Assembly: GCA_012932865.1 (NCBI GenBank)
Contig: SAXG01000002.1
Coordinates: 2,542,001-2,606,000 of the forward strand
Source: Amylostereum areolatum
Lineage: Eukaryota > Basidiomycota > Agaricomycetes > Russulales > Stereaceae
DNA: 64,000 nucleotides
Direction of reading: 5' to 3'
Shown here: positions 24,005-32,928 of the stretch, piece by piece
Layout of the letters: each line of letters starts with the position of its first letter
How positions within the stretch are numbered: the first letter of the stretch is position 1
Translations under genes and position numbers: made by a program
The notes under the pieces: generated by a model
Told to the model about the DNA's origin: nothing
What the model saw: the letters and a program-made list of their open reading frames with translations, nothing else
Database searches by the model: none

Positions 24005-24543
24005 TGTTAAGGACGGTCCTTATCACGTGACAAGCGGCTCAGGCTACAGTATTCGTGTGGATGAGAGGTGGGATCAGGTGATCCAGACGTCTCGGTGATA
24101 CGAAGGTTAAGGTCGATAAGCGAAGCAGTAAGTCTTCGCGGAAGACTTAGGCGAGCTTTCGACTTAGTTACTTTGGGCTCTCTTTAGTATACTGGAGAGG
24201 AGGTTCTTTAGTTAGAACAGTCCTGTATTTACAAAGAGAACGAGCTGGGGAATAGCTCGCTCGTTGAGCCTCCTTTTATAGGAAAGGAGGTCGAGTAAAT
24301 ATATGTACATTCGGCGACGGTTGTATCAAGTATCTACGGAGACGAACTGTGGCACCGTCGAGGCTATGCCATTGGGACGGTGACAATCTGTGGCACCGTC
24401 GAGGCTATGCCGTCGAGACGGTGACGATCTGTGGCAGCGTCGTTGAGACGGTTACGAGCTGGGGCACAGTCGTAATCCGTCGTTTAGCGACGTCCTTCCT
24501 AGTAAGGCAATGGAAAATGAAGTACCTTGGACAAGTTGTAACA
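24005..24543 (-). repeat. Gypsy-1 3' LTR (539 bp)
   Basis: Begins TGTTAAGGACGG and ends GTTGTAACA as read on the plus strand. Compared with 33740-34278 I saw one difference (ATT against GTT near 24371). It carries a TATAAAAGG box on the minus strand (24271-24280) and degenerate 41-bp tandem units starting CTGTGGCACCGTCGAGG (about 24348-24460). Confidence 0.95.
24348..24470. repeat. Tandem ~41-bp repeat inside the Gypsy-1 LTR
   Basis: Two 41-bp units beginning CTGTGGCACCGTCGAGGCTA are followed by shortened units CTGTGGCAGCGTCG and CTGGGGCACAGTCG. The same array occurs in the other LTR (about 34083-34205). In element direction it lies in U3, downstream-proximal part of the LTR entry, and could hold repeated regulatory sites. 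Confidence 0.7.
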
Positions 24544-24776
24544 CTATCCCCCTCTCTAGAATCTACGTCTCGTAGATTCCTGAATCGAAGCGGTTCTAGT
24601 GGGATGTCTTGAACATGCTGTCGATCGCTCGTTCTCCGCCATTGGAGAAGGAATATTGTTGATGCGATGAGTGTGAGGATCGTAAGTCCTACGATGATGC
24701 TGATGGCGGCGATGAGCCAGTGTGGAGTGGGCGTATTGAAAATCGCGAGATTGGGTGATTGTGCTGATTGCATCAT
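24405..24776 (-). CDS. Gypsy-1 ORF5: single-pass membrane protein running into the LTR
   Basis: A 123-codon frame starting MMQSAQSPNLAIF. Residues about 20-45 (HWLIAAISIIVGLTILTLIA, then STIFLLQW) form one strong hydrophobic helix, followed by RRTSDRQH and an acidic/basic tail. The frame passes through the polypurine tract at 24544-24557 and uses LTR sequence for its last third. It has the layout of a small type III or C-anchored membrane protein. Coding is supported by the clean TM segment only; no homologue is recognised. The position after pol resembles env or an accessory gene. Confidence 0.45.
   Translation of the reverse strand: MMQSAQSPNLAIFNTPTPHWLIAAISIIVGLTILTLIASTIFLLQWRRTSDRQHVQDIPLEPLRFRNLRDVDSREGDSVTTCPRYFIFHCLTRKDVAKRRITTVPQLVTVSTTLPQIVTVSTA
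24544..24557 (-). promoter_or_regulatory. Terminal polypurine tract of Gypsy-1
   Basis: On the minus strand AGAGAGGGGGATAG directly abuts the 3' LTR start (TGTTACAAC). This is the expected plus-strand primer site for reverse transcription. Confidence 0.8.
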
Positions 24777-24912
24777 GCTTCTGGGTTTGTCGCTTTCTGA
24801 TGTTCACTCTTTATATCCTTGTCCGGACCTCAACGATAGAATTCTATTCTACCGCTTTACCCACGACTCTACTACTTCCATGTCTTCTTTGTCTATCGTG
24901 GGAGATCCCAGC

Positions 24913-25233
24913 CTATGCCCTATCCTCGCCGTCATGACAGGGTCGTCGGGGTCTGAACCGGGGTCCATGCCTCTTGAAGACTCCTTTGATGCTGCACCTC
25001 CGCTTCGATTCCTGCAGTGCTTCTTCGTCGAGGCTTCTCGGCCTCTTCAGGGCGCGAGCGACGTCCGGACGGCTTAGGAGCTCCGTGACTCGCTTGAGAT
25101 GACGAAGGAGTTCGTCGTCGCGTGGGTCGGGTGTGGGAGTGCGCGAAGGGACGGGCGAGGGAGGAGGAGTGGTGGGAGGAGTGGAGTCGGTGGTGGAGAG
25201 GTTGCGCGATGAGGGGGCGAGGGTGGAAGACAT
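24913..25233 (-). CDS. Gypsy-1 ORF4: small Pro/Ser-rich, basic protein
   Basis: A 106-codon frame (MSSTLAPSSRNLSTTDS...). The first 45 residues are Ser/Thr/Pro-rich. Residues about 40-75 form a charged helix (DDELLRHLKRVTELLSRP, ALKRPRSLDEEALQESKRR). A basic end (KGVFKRHGPRFRPRRP) could bind nucleic acid. It has the same strand and order as ORF3 and ORF5. I recognise no family. The coding call rests on the plausible composition and position between two other ORFs. Confidence 0.35.
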   Translation of the reverse strand: MSSTLAPSSRNLSTTDSTPPTTPPPSPVPSRTPTPDPRDDELLRHLKRVTELLSRPDVARALKRPRSLDEEALQESKRRCSIKGVFKRHGPRFRPRRPCHDGEDRA

Positions 25234-25636
25234 ATCGGTTGGTGTGGGTGGTGCAAGTGGGTTTGTTTAGACGATGTCTCAGGGTGTCGTGGTCTTTATA
25301 GCTTTCCCTTTTATCCTTACGATGCGGAGGGGCAATGATGTAATCATTGCCAGCAATCGTAAGCGATGATTTGTACATAATCAAAACTGAGTCGTAAGCA
25401 AACGGCGCGGCCAGCGCGTCGCGTAGAGAATACCAAGCGTTTCGCCTTCCTCATAGCGATAGGAACCGGTACAGTAAAGAAGTCCGAGGAAAATATGCGT
25501 ACGAGTGAGGGCGCAGTCCGTGATCAGTCCGAAGAGTATCGTAACGATGAGTCGTGAAAGCGTGACGACAATGATGATGATGATGATGATGGAGAAAGTC
25601 CGAGTGCATATGATGGGTAAAAGTTCGTCCGTGCGC

Positions 25637-27361
25637 TTACCAAGGCTCCGGCCAGTGATCCTTCGACTCCTCCGCTTCCTGCAAGTCCCAATCTGTCTCC
25701 TTCCAGAAGAGATCGTCGACGCGCCAGGAGTGATTGAAGCGCGAGGGTGGTTCTTGTTGAGTGCGGAGCATTGCGTCCTCCCAGTACAGCCACTGCTCAG
25801 CGGCGTGTTGGGCGGCTTCGTGCGTCAGGTTCTCGCATCGCGTGAGGAATCCCAGAAGCTGCCTGTGGGCGCGGGCGGTAGCGTCGGTACGTCGGAGGTG
25901 GGGGTGGGACATCAGTGTTCCTGGACCGTAACTGATATCCGGACGGTCCGGGCGAGGGCGAGGAAGAGGAGTCTGTGGTCGGAGGGGATCGCAGGACCGA
26001 GATCGGGGGAAGTGAGGGGGAGCGCCCTTGCGACGGGGGCAATCTCGGCGGAGATGGCCTCGCTTGCCGCATTTCCAGCAGCGTTTCCGCGGCTTCGAGG
26101 GAATCGCGTCCCACTTCTCTTGCGTCCACGTGGTTGGTTCGTCGCTCCATGGGTCCGAGGGATTCTCGGCTGCTTCCTTCGTCCTGTCGTCCTTCTCCGA
26201 TTTGTCCGCCGAGCTGTCCGATTCGTCCGCTGAACTGTCTGACTTGTCCGTTAGGTTGAGTTCCTGTCTCCGGCGAGCGCGGTCTTCCATCATCCGATCG
26301 ACTATCTTCTTGAGTTCCTTGAAGTTCTTCCTCACCCGATGCATCGGGGAGTCTGAACTCTCTGATCCGCTTGAACGGTCTTCCGTCGGGGTCGACAGAA
26401 TCATGTTTACGTCGCTGTGCGGTGACTCGGGGATCCTGGGTGACGGGATCTCGAGCGTGGTCGGGGTGCGGACGTAGGAATAAGGGATAGGGGGCAGGGT
26501 TTCCGTGCCACGGCATGGGAGCGTCGCTAGCAGATAGTGGGAATGGAGTTGGCGGTCTAGGCATGGCGGACAGCCGAGGAGGTGTCCTAGGTACCGGTCG
26601 CGGACTGCTGGCCGGTTGTCCGGTCGGTTGTCCGGGCTCTGGAAGGACCAGGGACTGTCCCGATAGCTCTCTTGGCAGGGGCTGTCCGAACTGCTCTTCG
26701 GGTAATCCGTTTCTAGCGACGGGAGGCTGGACGGGGTTAATCTGGGTGATGCCGGGGATGGGTAAGGATCCTGGTGGCGTGGGGGCGGTGACGGGTCGTG
26801 GAGGGGCGTTAGGAAGGAACGGGGGTCTGGTGAGGGCGGATGCGATGGGATCGGGTCGAACAGTATAGCCCGGGGAGATGTGATGTCCATGGAAGATGAG
26901 GTCGATGTCGGGGCCTTCGCGTGGCGACATATGGGGAACTCCGGTAGTTTCCATTCGTCTTCGGAGGATTTCTCCTTCGTAGGCGGCACGGAAGGTATGT
27001 CTTTCCCAGTTGAGCCAGTTGACTCGGAGTCCGACTTCAGTGAGGAACTTTCGGAGTTCTGCGACGTTGAGTATAGCCGCTGCGCTAGCTTCCTGAATCG
27101 TCGAAGGAGCTTGACCTCTCGTTCCTCCATTTCGGTCGAGAGCGTCAGGTACCTCAAGTCCAGCTGGTGGAGTTCTTCGTCGAGCATCTTGTTGTGGTCT
27201 TCCAGGATGCCCTGGACATCGGCCGACTCCCTCCTGAGGTCGTCGATCCGCTGCCTGGCCTGCTCGATCGCTACTCCGGCTATCATGTGGGCTATTTGAT
27301 TCTCGAGTATCGGGGAATCGGGTGTTGGGACCTTCGTCGCTCCGGACCACGGGAATTGCAT
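25637..27361 (-). CDS. Gypsy-1 ORF3: coiled-coil, zinc-knuckle (second Gag-like) protein
   Basis: Open frame of about 574 codons from ATG 27361 (MQFPWSGATKVPTPDS). Residues about 15-95 predict a coiled coil (IEQARQRIDDLRRESADVQG, HQLDLRYLTLSTEMEEREVK). A long Pro/Ser-rich middle follows, then NFKELKKIVDRMMEDRARRR, an Asp/Ser acidic run, and a CX2CX4HX4C zinc knuckle (CWKCGKRGHLRRDC) near residue 455. The tail is Trp-rich (WRVDDLFWKETDWDL). It lies after pol, where retroviral env would be, yet looks like a nucleocapsid. A small upstream exon (27642-27420, MSTTPNATNISST, with a CX15CX2C-like pattern) may be spliced on; the phase was not settled. A second frame is open over the same DNA but lacks these domains. 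Confidence 0.65.
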   Translation of the reverse strand: MQFPWSGATKVPTPDSPILENQIAHMIAGVAIEQARQRIDDLRRESADVQGILEDHNKMLDEELHQLDLRYLTLSTEMEEREVKLLRRFRKLAQRLYSTSQNSESSSLKSDSESTGSTGKDIPSVPPTKEKSSEDEWKLPEFPICRHAKAPTSTSSSMDITSPRAILFDPIPSHPPSPDPRSFLTPLHDPSPPPRHQDPYPSPASPRLTPSSLPSLETDYPKSSSDSPCQESYRDSPWSFQSPDNRPDNRPAVRDRYLGHLLGCPPCLDRQLHSHYLLATLPCRGTETLPPIPYSYVRTPTTLEIPSPRIPESPHSDVNMILSTPTEDRSSGSESSDSPMHRVRKNFKELKKIVDRMMEDRARRRQELNLTDKSDSSADESDSSADKSEKDDRTKEAAENPSDPWSDEPTTWTQEKWDAIPSKPRKRCWKCGKRGHLRRDCPRRKGAPPHFPRSRSCDPLRPQTPLPRPRPDRPDISYGPGTLMSHPHLRRTDATARAHRQLLGFLTRCENLTHEAAQHAAEQWLYWEDAMLRTQQEPPSRFNHSWRVDDLFWKETDWDLQEAEESKDHWPEPW

Positions 27362-27419
27362 TGGCACCTGTGAGGAATCCGGGTGCTTCAGTTAGGGTTC
27401 TTCTGTATGCTTCTAATCG

Positions 27420-27642
27420 GCTTACCCCCTGTTCTTCCGTCTGGTCCTGACCTGGACGGAGGAGGTACTGACTTAGTTGCGAAGATTGCTGCCGATCGAG
27501 CGATGAAGCAGTCTCCACAGAGAGTGCGTTCCTGTTGAGTGTGGTGTGCTTTGTTGCAGACGAGGCGGATGCGTTCGACATTGTTGGTTGAGACGGTCTG
27601 ATTGGTAGAGGAGATGTTGGTTGCGTTCGGGGTGGTGGACAT
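27420..27642 (-). CDS. Possible 5' exon or small ORF before ORF3
   Basis: Starts ATG 27642 (MSTTPNATNISSTNQTVS) and reads RLVCNKAHHTQQERTLCGDC, with paired Cys and two His residues. A plausible donor (GGGGTAAGCC, about 27426) and acceptor (CCTCACAG, about 27370) would join it to ORF3, but the phase leads into the other open frame. Either an independent micro-ORF or an ORF3 leader exon. Confidence 0.3.
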
Positions 27643-27671
27643 TGGTGATCTGTCTTGTTGAACCTGTAGGG

Positions 27672-27687
27672 TTTTTATCCCCCCCTT
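27672..27687 (-). promoter_or_regulatory. Internal (central) polypurine tract-like site of Gypsy-1
   Basis: On the minus strand AAGGGGGGGATAAAAA occurs 38 nt after the pol stop. It shares GGGGGATA with the terminal tract at 24544-24557. Such a tract normally sits only beside the 3' LTR. Confidence 0.45.
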
Positions 27688-27724
27688 GTTGGCAGTGCAT
27701 TCGCCTGGATGCCGTTGAGTCTCA

Positions 27725-30700
27725 CTAATGTCTTACTTTCGTCTTGCGTTTCTTTCGTCTTGTTGGTCTTCGTTCTTGCTGCGTTGCGTCGGTTTCGTCG
27801 CGATCAGTGGCTTCTGTGTTGGTATCTTTGATTGGCTGTGGTGGTAACTTCGGTGCCTTGGGGTTATTACGATGGAACTCTGCGATCGCATCTTTTGATC
27901 CTTCGAGATTAGATGCTGGTTCCCATGTGTTACCGGAGTCGGGGTATCCTTTCCATTTTACGAAGTAATGTAACGGTTCGGAATATCGTTTGTCTAGTTT
28001 CGAGGCTATTATTGTTTCCAGTTCGTAGAGTTCTTCATCGTTTACTAGTTCCGGAGGCGGTTTTTCGTAAGCTTCTCCATATTGTTCTGTTTCTTTGAAC
28101 GGAATTAATAGTGCCGCGTGAAATACCGGATGTATCTTCCACTTTGCCGGTAGTTCTAAGCGATAGGTTACTGGTCCTATTACTTTTTCAATTTTGAATG
28201 GGCCAAATCGCTTTGGTGCTAGTTTAGTTTTCGGGTATACCGTGTTAAGATTTTTTCCGTCTAACCATACTTGGTCACCCTGTTTGAGTTGATCTCGCAG
28301 TGTGAACATTTGATCATGCTGCATTTTCATTAATTTGGCAGCTATTTCCAGACTTGCTTCTGCGTTGTCCCATGCGTCCTTAAAGTTCTTTATTCTTTCT
28401 TCGGCTGTCGGTATTCGCGGATCGGTTGGTATTGCCGGGTTAAACACCGGTTGATACCCGTGTAGGAGTTCAAATGGGGAAGCTTTCGTAGCTGAATGTT
28501 GTCTTATATTGTGTGCAAATTCTGCTTTTGGTAGAAGTTTTGCCCAATTCGTTTGATCTCCGTTGCAGAATGCTCGAAGATATTGTTCTAACTCTTGATT
28601 CACTCTTTCTGTTTCGCCATCCGTTTGGGGATGATACGCTGTACTGAGCGACGAGATAACTCCGAGGCTTTCGCAGATGGACTGGAATACTTTGGATGCG
28701 AATTGAGGGCCTCTGTCCGATATCATTCTTTTCCATAGTCCAAATCGTCTGTAAACATTGTCGATCAGAAGATCAGCTGTTTCTTCTGCGTTGATCGTCT
28801 TTAGGCACGGCGTGAATACTGCGGTTTTGGTGAATCTGTCGACGACTACGTTGATCGAATCGAATCCATTGGAGATCGGAAGATCTGTAATAAAATCTGA
28901 TGTGATTGTTTCCCATGGTCGTTCTGGTATTTCTGTAGGTTGTAATGGATGTTTCGCCGGATGCGTGACATTTTTTGTTGACTGGCATACGGGACATCCT
29001 TGAACATAACCTTTTACGAAGGAAATCATCTTTGGCCACCAAAAGTTTCTTTGTACTAGCTCCAGAGTTTTCATTTCGCCTGGATGTCCAATTGTTTCTA
29101 GATCATGATGCGATTTTAGGATCATGCGTCTGAGTTCGAGATTCTGTGGCACATAGATCTTTCCTTTTCTGATGATCAGATCGTTCTCGAAGTTCCAATC
29201 TTCGATTCCTTTTGCGAGGGTGCGTGGTCCCGATCTTTTGATCGTATCTAACGCCGTCCAAACTTCATCATCTAGGTGTGAGAAGTTTCTTAGTTCTTTG
29301 AGAAGTTCTTTGTCTCCGACTGCTTCGACTGTTCCTCTTCCGGTGGCTCTAGCCCTGAAAACCGAAGGGTGAAGCAGGATGCGGTCATCGTTGTCTGGAA
29401 TATCTTCCTTATGATCTGGTCTTCTAGAAAGTCCATCTGCCTTGTTTGTACTTCCTGGTTTGTGTACCAAGGTGTAGTCGAAACGGGACAGATACAAGCT
29501 CCATCGTGCCTGTCGTCGATTGAGTTTCTGAGCTGTTGTGAAATATTCTAGATTTTTATGATCTGTCCAGATTTCGACTTTGTGGTTCGCTCCTTCTAGA
29601 TAGTGTCGCCAGTGTTCTAAGGCTTTCACTACTCCTAAGAGTTCTTTGTCGTATATCTCGTAATTTTGTTCCGCGGGAGATAGTGATTTGGATAGGTACG
29701 CGACCGGATGCCATCTTTTGATCTCATCTGGCTGCGATAGGATGGCTCCGTACGCAAAATCGGAGGCGTCACTCTCTATGCGGAATGGTTTGTTTTCATC
29801 GGGCATGATTAAGATTGGGGACGACGTGAATTCTCGTTTCAGTCTTTCGAAGGTACGTTCACATTCGGCCGTCCAGTTCCATTCGTGGTCTTTCTTTGTG
29901 AGCTGGAATAGGGGTCTGGCGATCTTGGAATAGTCTTTGATGAAGCGTCGATAGAAATTTCCAAATCCGAGGAATGATTGGACTTCTTTTACTTTCTTCG
30001 GTGTGGGCCATTCGGCTAGCCCTTGGACTTTGACCGGATCCATCTGTACCTTGTTGTGCGTGATTATCACGCCTAGGTACTCGATCGATGGTTGTTCGAA
30101 GAAGCACTTCTCTGGTTTGAGGAATAGATCGTTCCGTTCTAGAAGTTGGAGGGCTTCTTTCATCAGTTTTCTATGTTCGTCGAGTGTTTCTGTAAATATC
30201 AGTATGTCATCCATATAGACCACTACTTTTCCGGTGTCTATTAATTCTTTGAACAGTGCGTTCATCATTGCTTGGAATGTTGCGGGTGAGTTGGTTAGTC
30301 CGAAGAACATTACCATTGGTTCGAAAAGGCCTCTGTTTGTTTTGAACGCAGCTTTCCATTGATCTCCTTCTTTGATCCGAACATTGTTGTATCCCCATCG
30401 GAGATCGAGCTTTGAGAAGATCTTAGCGCCCTTTAATTTGTCGATGAGATCTGAGATGAGTGGTATCGGGTATTCATTTTTAACCGTGATCGAGTTAAGA
30501 TAGCGATAGTCCTGTACTGGTCGAAGAGATCCATCTTTCTTCTTGATAAAGAAGAAGGGCGATGATATCTCTGATTTTGATTCTCGGATGTACCCTTTTC
30601 GTAGATGCTCGTCTATGAATGTGTCCAGTTCCTTCCGTTCTGGTACCGTCATTGGGTATACTTTGCAATTTCGAGGTTTCCATCCTTCAGTCAGGTCTAT

Positions 30701-31612
30701 CGCGTGATCCCAAGGTCTGCTGATTGGAAAGCGTTCCGACGCTTTCTTTTCGAATACCTTCTGATACTGTTTGTAACTAGACGGAATCATCTCATCGAGT
30801 GTCTTCTTCTTCTCTCCTATGGCCGCTCTTTCTGCGAGTTCTTGTGCCTTGGTTGCTCTTGCTGTTATCCAAATACCGGGTTCGTTTGCTTCTTTTGCAA
30901 TCGGCATTGTTTCTACGTCAGTTTTTCCATGGAACGTTCTGACTATCCTGATATCGGCGAGATCGGAGTTGGATTCGGGGTCTTCTTGTTCTTCTATCGT
31001 TGCGTGATGGTTGATTTTCTGTTCTTCGAATGATTGTAGAGAGTGTTCGTCTTTTCCTTGGACGATCATTGTTTTACTGGTAGTGAGGCACGTACCTGGA
31101 CATGTTTGTAGTGTAATCTGTCTCTTTCTCCAATCGATATGAGGATTGTGTTTCTTGAGCCAAGGGGTTCCTAAGATTACTTCGTCTCCTCCCAGGGCTG
31201 TGACGAACAATCCTAAGTTTTCGCGGTGAATTTCTCCGTTGATCCCTTCCATCGTCATTGGAAGGTACACTTTCTGTTTGATCTCTCCTAGAGTGTTCCT
31301 AGATCCATCAACGTTATATATTGGTATTGGCTTCTTCAATTGGATCAGATTCATCTTGTGTTTTCGTACGAAATCTGGATGGATCAGGGTACTGCTTGCT
31401 CCGCTATCGAGCAGTGCTTTTGCGGCGGCTTTACGGAACTTTCCATGAAATGTAACAGGTATATGAATTGATGGAGCGTGCGTTGCTCCATCTTGGTATG
31501 ACCTTATATACACTGTTCTATTTACATCATCTCCTGTTTCCTGCACAGGAGACCGATTTGAAAAGTTCATTGTCTGTGTCCTTTCAACAGCCGCGGTTGA
31601 AGGACGATTCAA
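27725..31612 (-). CDS. Gypsy-1 Pol polyprotein (PR-RT-RNase H-INT-chromodomain)
   Basis: 1295-codon frame with no stop, entered by -1 frameshift from gag (first pol-frame codon TTG at 31612-31610). Aspartic protease site LLDSGASSTL near residue 70. RT includes KDGSLRPVQDYRYLNS, LDLRWGYNNVRI and the active site YMDD near residue 466. RNase H includes RIESDASDFAYGAIL and YEIYDKELLGVVKAL. Integrase has the zinc motif (HHDLETIGHPGEM...CPVCQ), DRFTKTAVF, ISDRGPQFAS and YHPQTDGETERVN for the DDE residues. A C-terminal chromodomain (YFVKWKGYPDSGNTWEP) can steer integration to modified histones. The protein ends in a lysine/arginine-rich tail. Intact chromovirus Pol. Confidence 0.97.
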   Translation of the reverse strand: MNRPSTAAVERTQTMNFSNRSPVQETGDDVNRTVYIRSYQDGATHAPSIHIPVTFHGKFRKAAAKALLDSGASSTLIHPDFVRKHKMNLIQLKKPIPIYNVDGSRNTLGEIKQKVYLPMTMEGINGEIHRENLGLFVTALGGDEVILGTPWLKKHNPHIDWRKRQITLQTCPGTCLTTSKTMIVQGKDEHSLQSFEEQKINHHATIEEQEDPESNSDLADIRIVRTFHGKTDVETMPIAKEANEPGIWITARATKAQELAERAAIGEKKKTLDEMIPSSYKQYQKVFEKKASERFPISRPWDHAIDLTEGWKPRNCKVYPMTVPERKELDTFIDEHLRKGYIRESKSEISSPFFFIKKKDGSLRPVQDYRYLNSITVKNEYPIPLISDLIDKLKGAKIFSKLDLRWGYNNVRIKEGDQWKAAFKTNRGLFEPMVMFFGLTNSPATFQAMMNALFKELIDTGKVVVYMDDILIFTETLDEHRKLMKEALQLLERNDLFLKPEKCFFEQPSIEYLGVIITHNKVQMDPVKVQGLAEWPTPKKVKEVQSFLGFGNFYRRFIKDYSKIARPLFQLTKKDHEWNWTAECERTFERLKREFTSSPILIMPDENKPFRIESDASDFAYGAILSQPDEIKRWHPVAYLSKSLSPAEQNYEIYDKELLGVVKALEHWRHYLEGANHKVEIWTDHKNLEYFTTAQKLNRRQARWSLYLSRFDYTLVHKPGSTNKADGLSRRPDHKEDIPDNDDRILLHPSVFRARATGRGTVEAVGDKELLKELRNFSHLDDEVWTALDTIKRSGPRTLAKGIEDWNFENDLIIRKGKIYVPQNLELRRMILKSHHDLETIGHPGEMKTLELVQRNFWWPKMISFVKGYVQGCPVCQSTKNVTHPAKHPLQPTEIPERPWETITSDFITDLPISNGFDSINVVVDRFTKTAVFTPCLKTINAEETADLLIDNVYRRFGLWKRMISDRGPQFASKVFQSICESLGVISSLSTAYHPQTDGETERVNQELEQYLRAFCNGDQTNWAKLLPKAEFAHNIRQHSATKASPFELLHGYQPVFNPAIPTDPRIPTAEERIKNFKDAWDNAEASLEIAAKLMKMQHDQMFTLRDQLKQGDQVWLDGKNLNTVYPKTKLAPKRFGPFKIEKVIGPVTYRLELPAKWKIHPVFHAALLIPFKETEQYGEAYEKPPPELVNDEELYELETIIASKLDKRYSEPLHYFVKWKGYPDSGNTWEPASNLEGSKDAIAEFHRNNPKAPKLPPQPIKDTNTEATDRDETDATQQERRPTRRKKRKTKVRH

Positions 31613-32928
31613 AAACCCTGATTGTCTTTGAACATGTTGGCAGTGCGTGCGAACGTTTCACTGTCCATCTTGTTCACAAGTTTGGTGATCTGATCAATCG
31701 GGGATTCTTCCTCTGTTAGATTCGCTGTTCGTGCATTGATCGTTGTTTGGGTACGTTTCTCTGGGCAGTTCCTGGAGATGTGTCCTGGCTTCCGGCAATA
31801 GAAGCATGATCCTGATTTCTGGAGTTCGGTACGTTCTTGCGGGGTAAGTCGTCTGAAGTTTCGGTTATTGTTTCCGGTCTGAGCGGCCCTGGCGGTGGTA
31901 ACGTTCCCTTTATTTCCGTTTCCTCTTCGGAATGGAACGTATGTCTGTGGTTTCTTGTATAGAAGGGTGAGATCACTCGTCGGGTTCATTGGTCTCGTAT
32001 AATGTCGTTGGAATGCTTGAGCTTCTCGCCAGTTATTATCGATGCGCAGTGCGAGTTCATACCATTCGTCGATATCGTTCGAGATGTGATCTCTCTTGAG
32101 AATCTCGACTACTATATCGTTGCGCAGTCCTCTCTTGAATTGGTCGATCAATGCTTTATGATCGTAACCGGCTTCCATAGCATAGTCTCTAAAGACCGTG
32201 ATGTAATCTTTGGTTTCCATAGTGCCTTGTTCCAGGCGCTGTATGTTGAATCTAGCGTCTCTTCCGGGGTCTATTTCTCCAAAGGTTTCTAAGAAGTAGT
32301 CACGGAATCCCGTCCATGGAAGATACCTTTCTGGATCTATGCCGCGCTCTCGTGTCTTATCGATCTTGCTTATTAAGAGGGACGCCCAGTGAAGGGCGGG
32401 TCCATCTGTGAGATGCGAGAGTACAAAGGTTATCTTACGCATGTTGGTTTTGTATGCGTTGGGGAATGCTATGAAGCGAAGTACGCATTGTTCAATGAAT
32501 TTTGCTGCCTTCGCTCGGTCTCTTCCGTCGTACACTCCTAGCGCGTTCAGTTTGAATCCTTTGTCTTTGTCTTCGGGTTTAGATCCAATCGTTCCTGTTC
32601 CTCCCGGTGGTGAATGCCATGGTGGGTGTTTCGTTCCTTCCGGAAGATCTGCGGTTGCTCCTCTTCCGAATACATAGTCCTGAACCTTTTTTCCTTTCTC
32701 ATTATCAGCTGATCGGTCAGAAGGCGATGATGGTTGCGGTGATGGTGCTTTCCATCCTATTGGTTCGCCTAAACCGAATCCTATGGGGAATCGAGCCTTA
32801 TGTCCTGGTTTCGCGGGATCGGCTGGTGTTGGAGTTGCAGGCGTCTGGAGCGGTATACTAGTTTCTCCAGGGGGGACATTGCTAAGTGTGGCGGCGGGGT
32901 TGGGTATCGAGGTGGTAGTGTCTCCCAT
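31609..32928 (-). CDS. Gypsy-1 Gag (from the first ATG)
   Basis: 439 codons from ATG 32928 (MGDTTTSIPNPAATL). The retrotransposon gag core runs from GVYDGRDRAKAAKFIEQC through LHWASLLIS to RIDNNWREAQAF. A zinc knuckle CFYCRKPGHISRNC follows near residue 375. It ends NQGF and stops TGA at 31609-31611, directly after the slippery sequence. The same frame is open 269 codons further upstream, to 33735, without another ATG (see separate entry). Confidence 0.92.
   Translation of the reverse strand: MGDTTTSIPNPAATLSNVPPGETSIPLQTPATPTPADPAKPGHKARFPIGFGLGEPIGWKAPSPQPSSPSDRSADNEKGKKVQDYVFGRGATADLPEGTKHPPWHSPPGGTGTIGSKPEDKDKGFKLNALGVYDGRDRAKAAKFIEQCVLRFIAFPNAYKTNMRKITFVLSHLTDGPALHWASLLISKIDKTRERGIDPERYLPWTGFRDYFLETFGEIDPGRDARFNIQRLEQGTMETKDYITVFRDYAMEAGYDHKALIDQFKRGLRNDIVVEILKRDHISNDIDEWYELALRIDNNWREAQAFQRHYTRPMNPTSDLTLLYKKPQTYVPFRRGNGNKGNVTTARAAQTGNNNRNFRRLTPQERTELQKSGSCFYCRKPGHISRNCPEKRTQTTINARTANLTEEESPIDQITKLVNKMDSETFARTANMFKDNQGF
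31612..31618 (-). promoter_or_regulatory. -1 ribosomal frameshift site (G GGT TTT) of Gypsy-1
   Basis: In the gag frame the last codons are CAG GGT TTT TGA. The heptamer fits X XXY YYZ exactly. A -1 shift continues as TTG AAT CGT into pol. Gypsy-2 has the identical GGGTTTTTGA decamer at its gag end (46745-46754). Confidence 0.75.

Noticed and set aside
25797..27581. 594-codon open frame overlapping ORF3
   Set aside because: Arg/Pro/Gly-rich shadow of ORF3 in another frame. The coiled coil and zinc knuckle are in the 576-codon frame.
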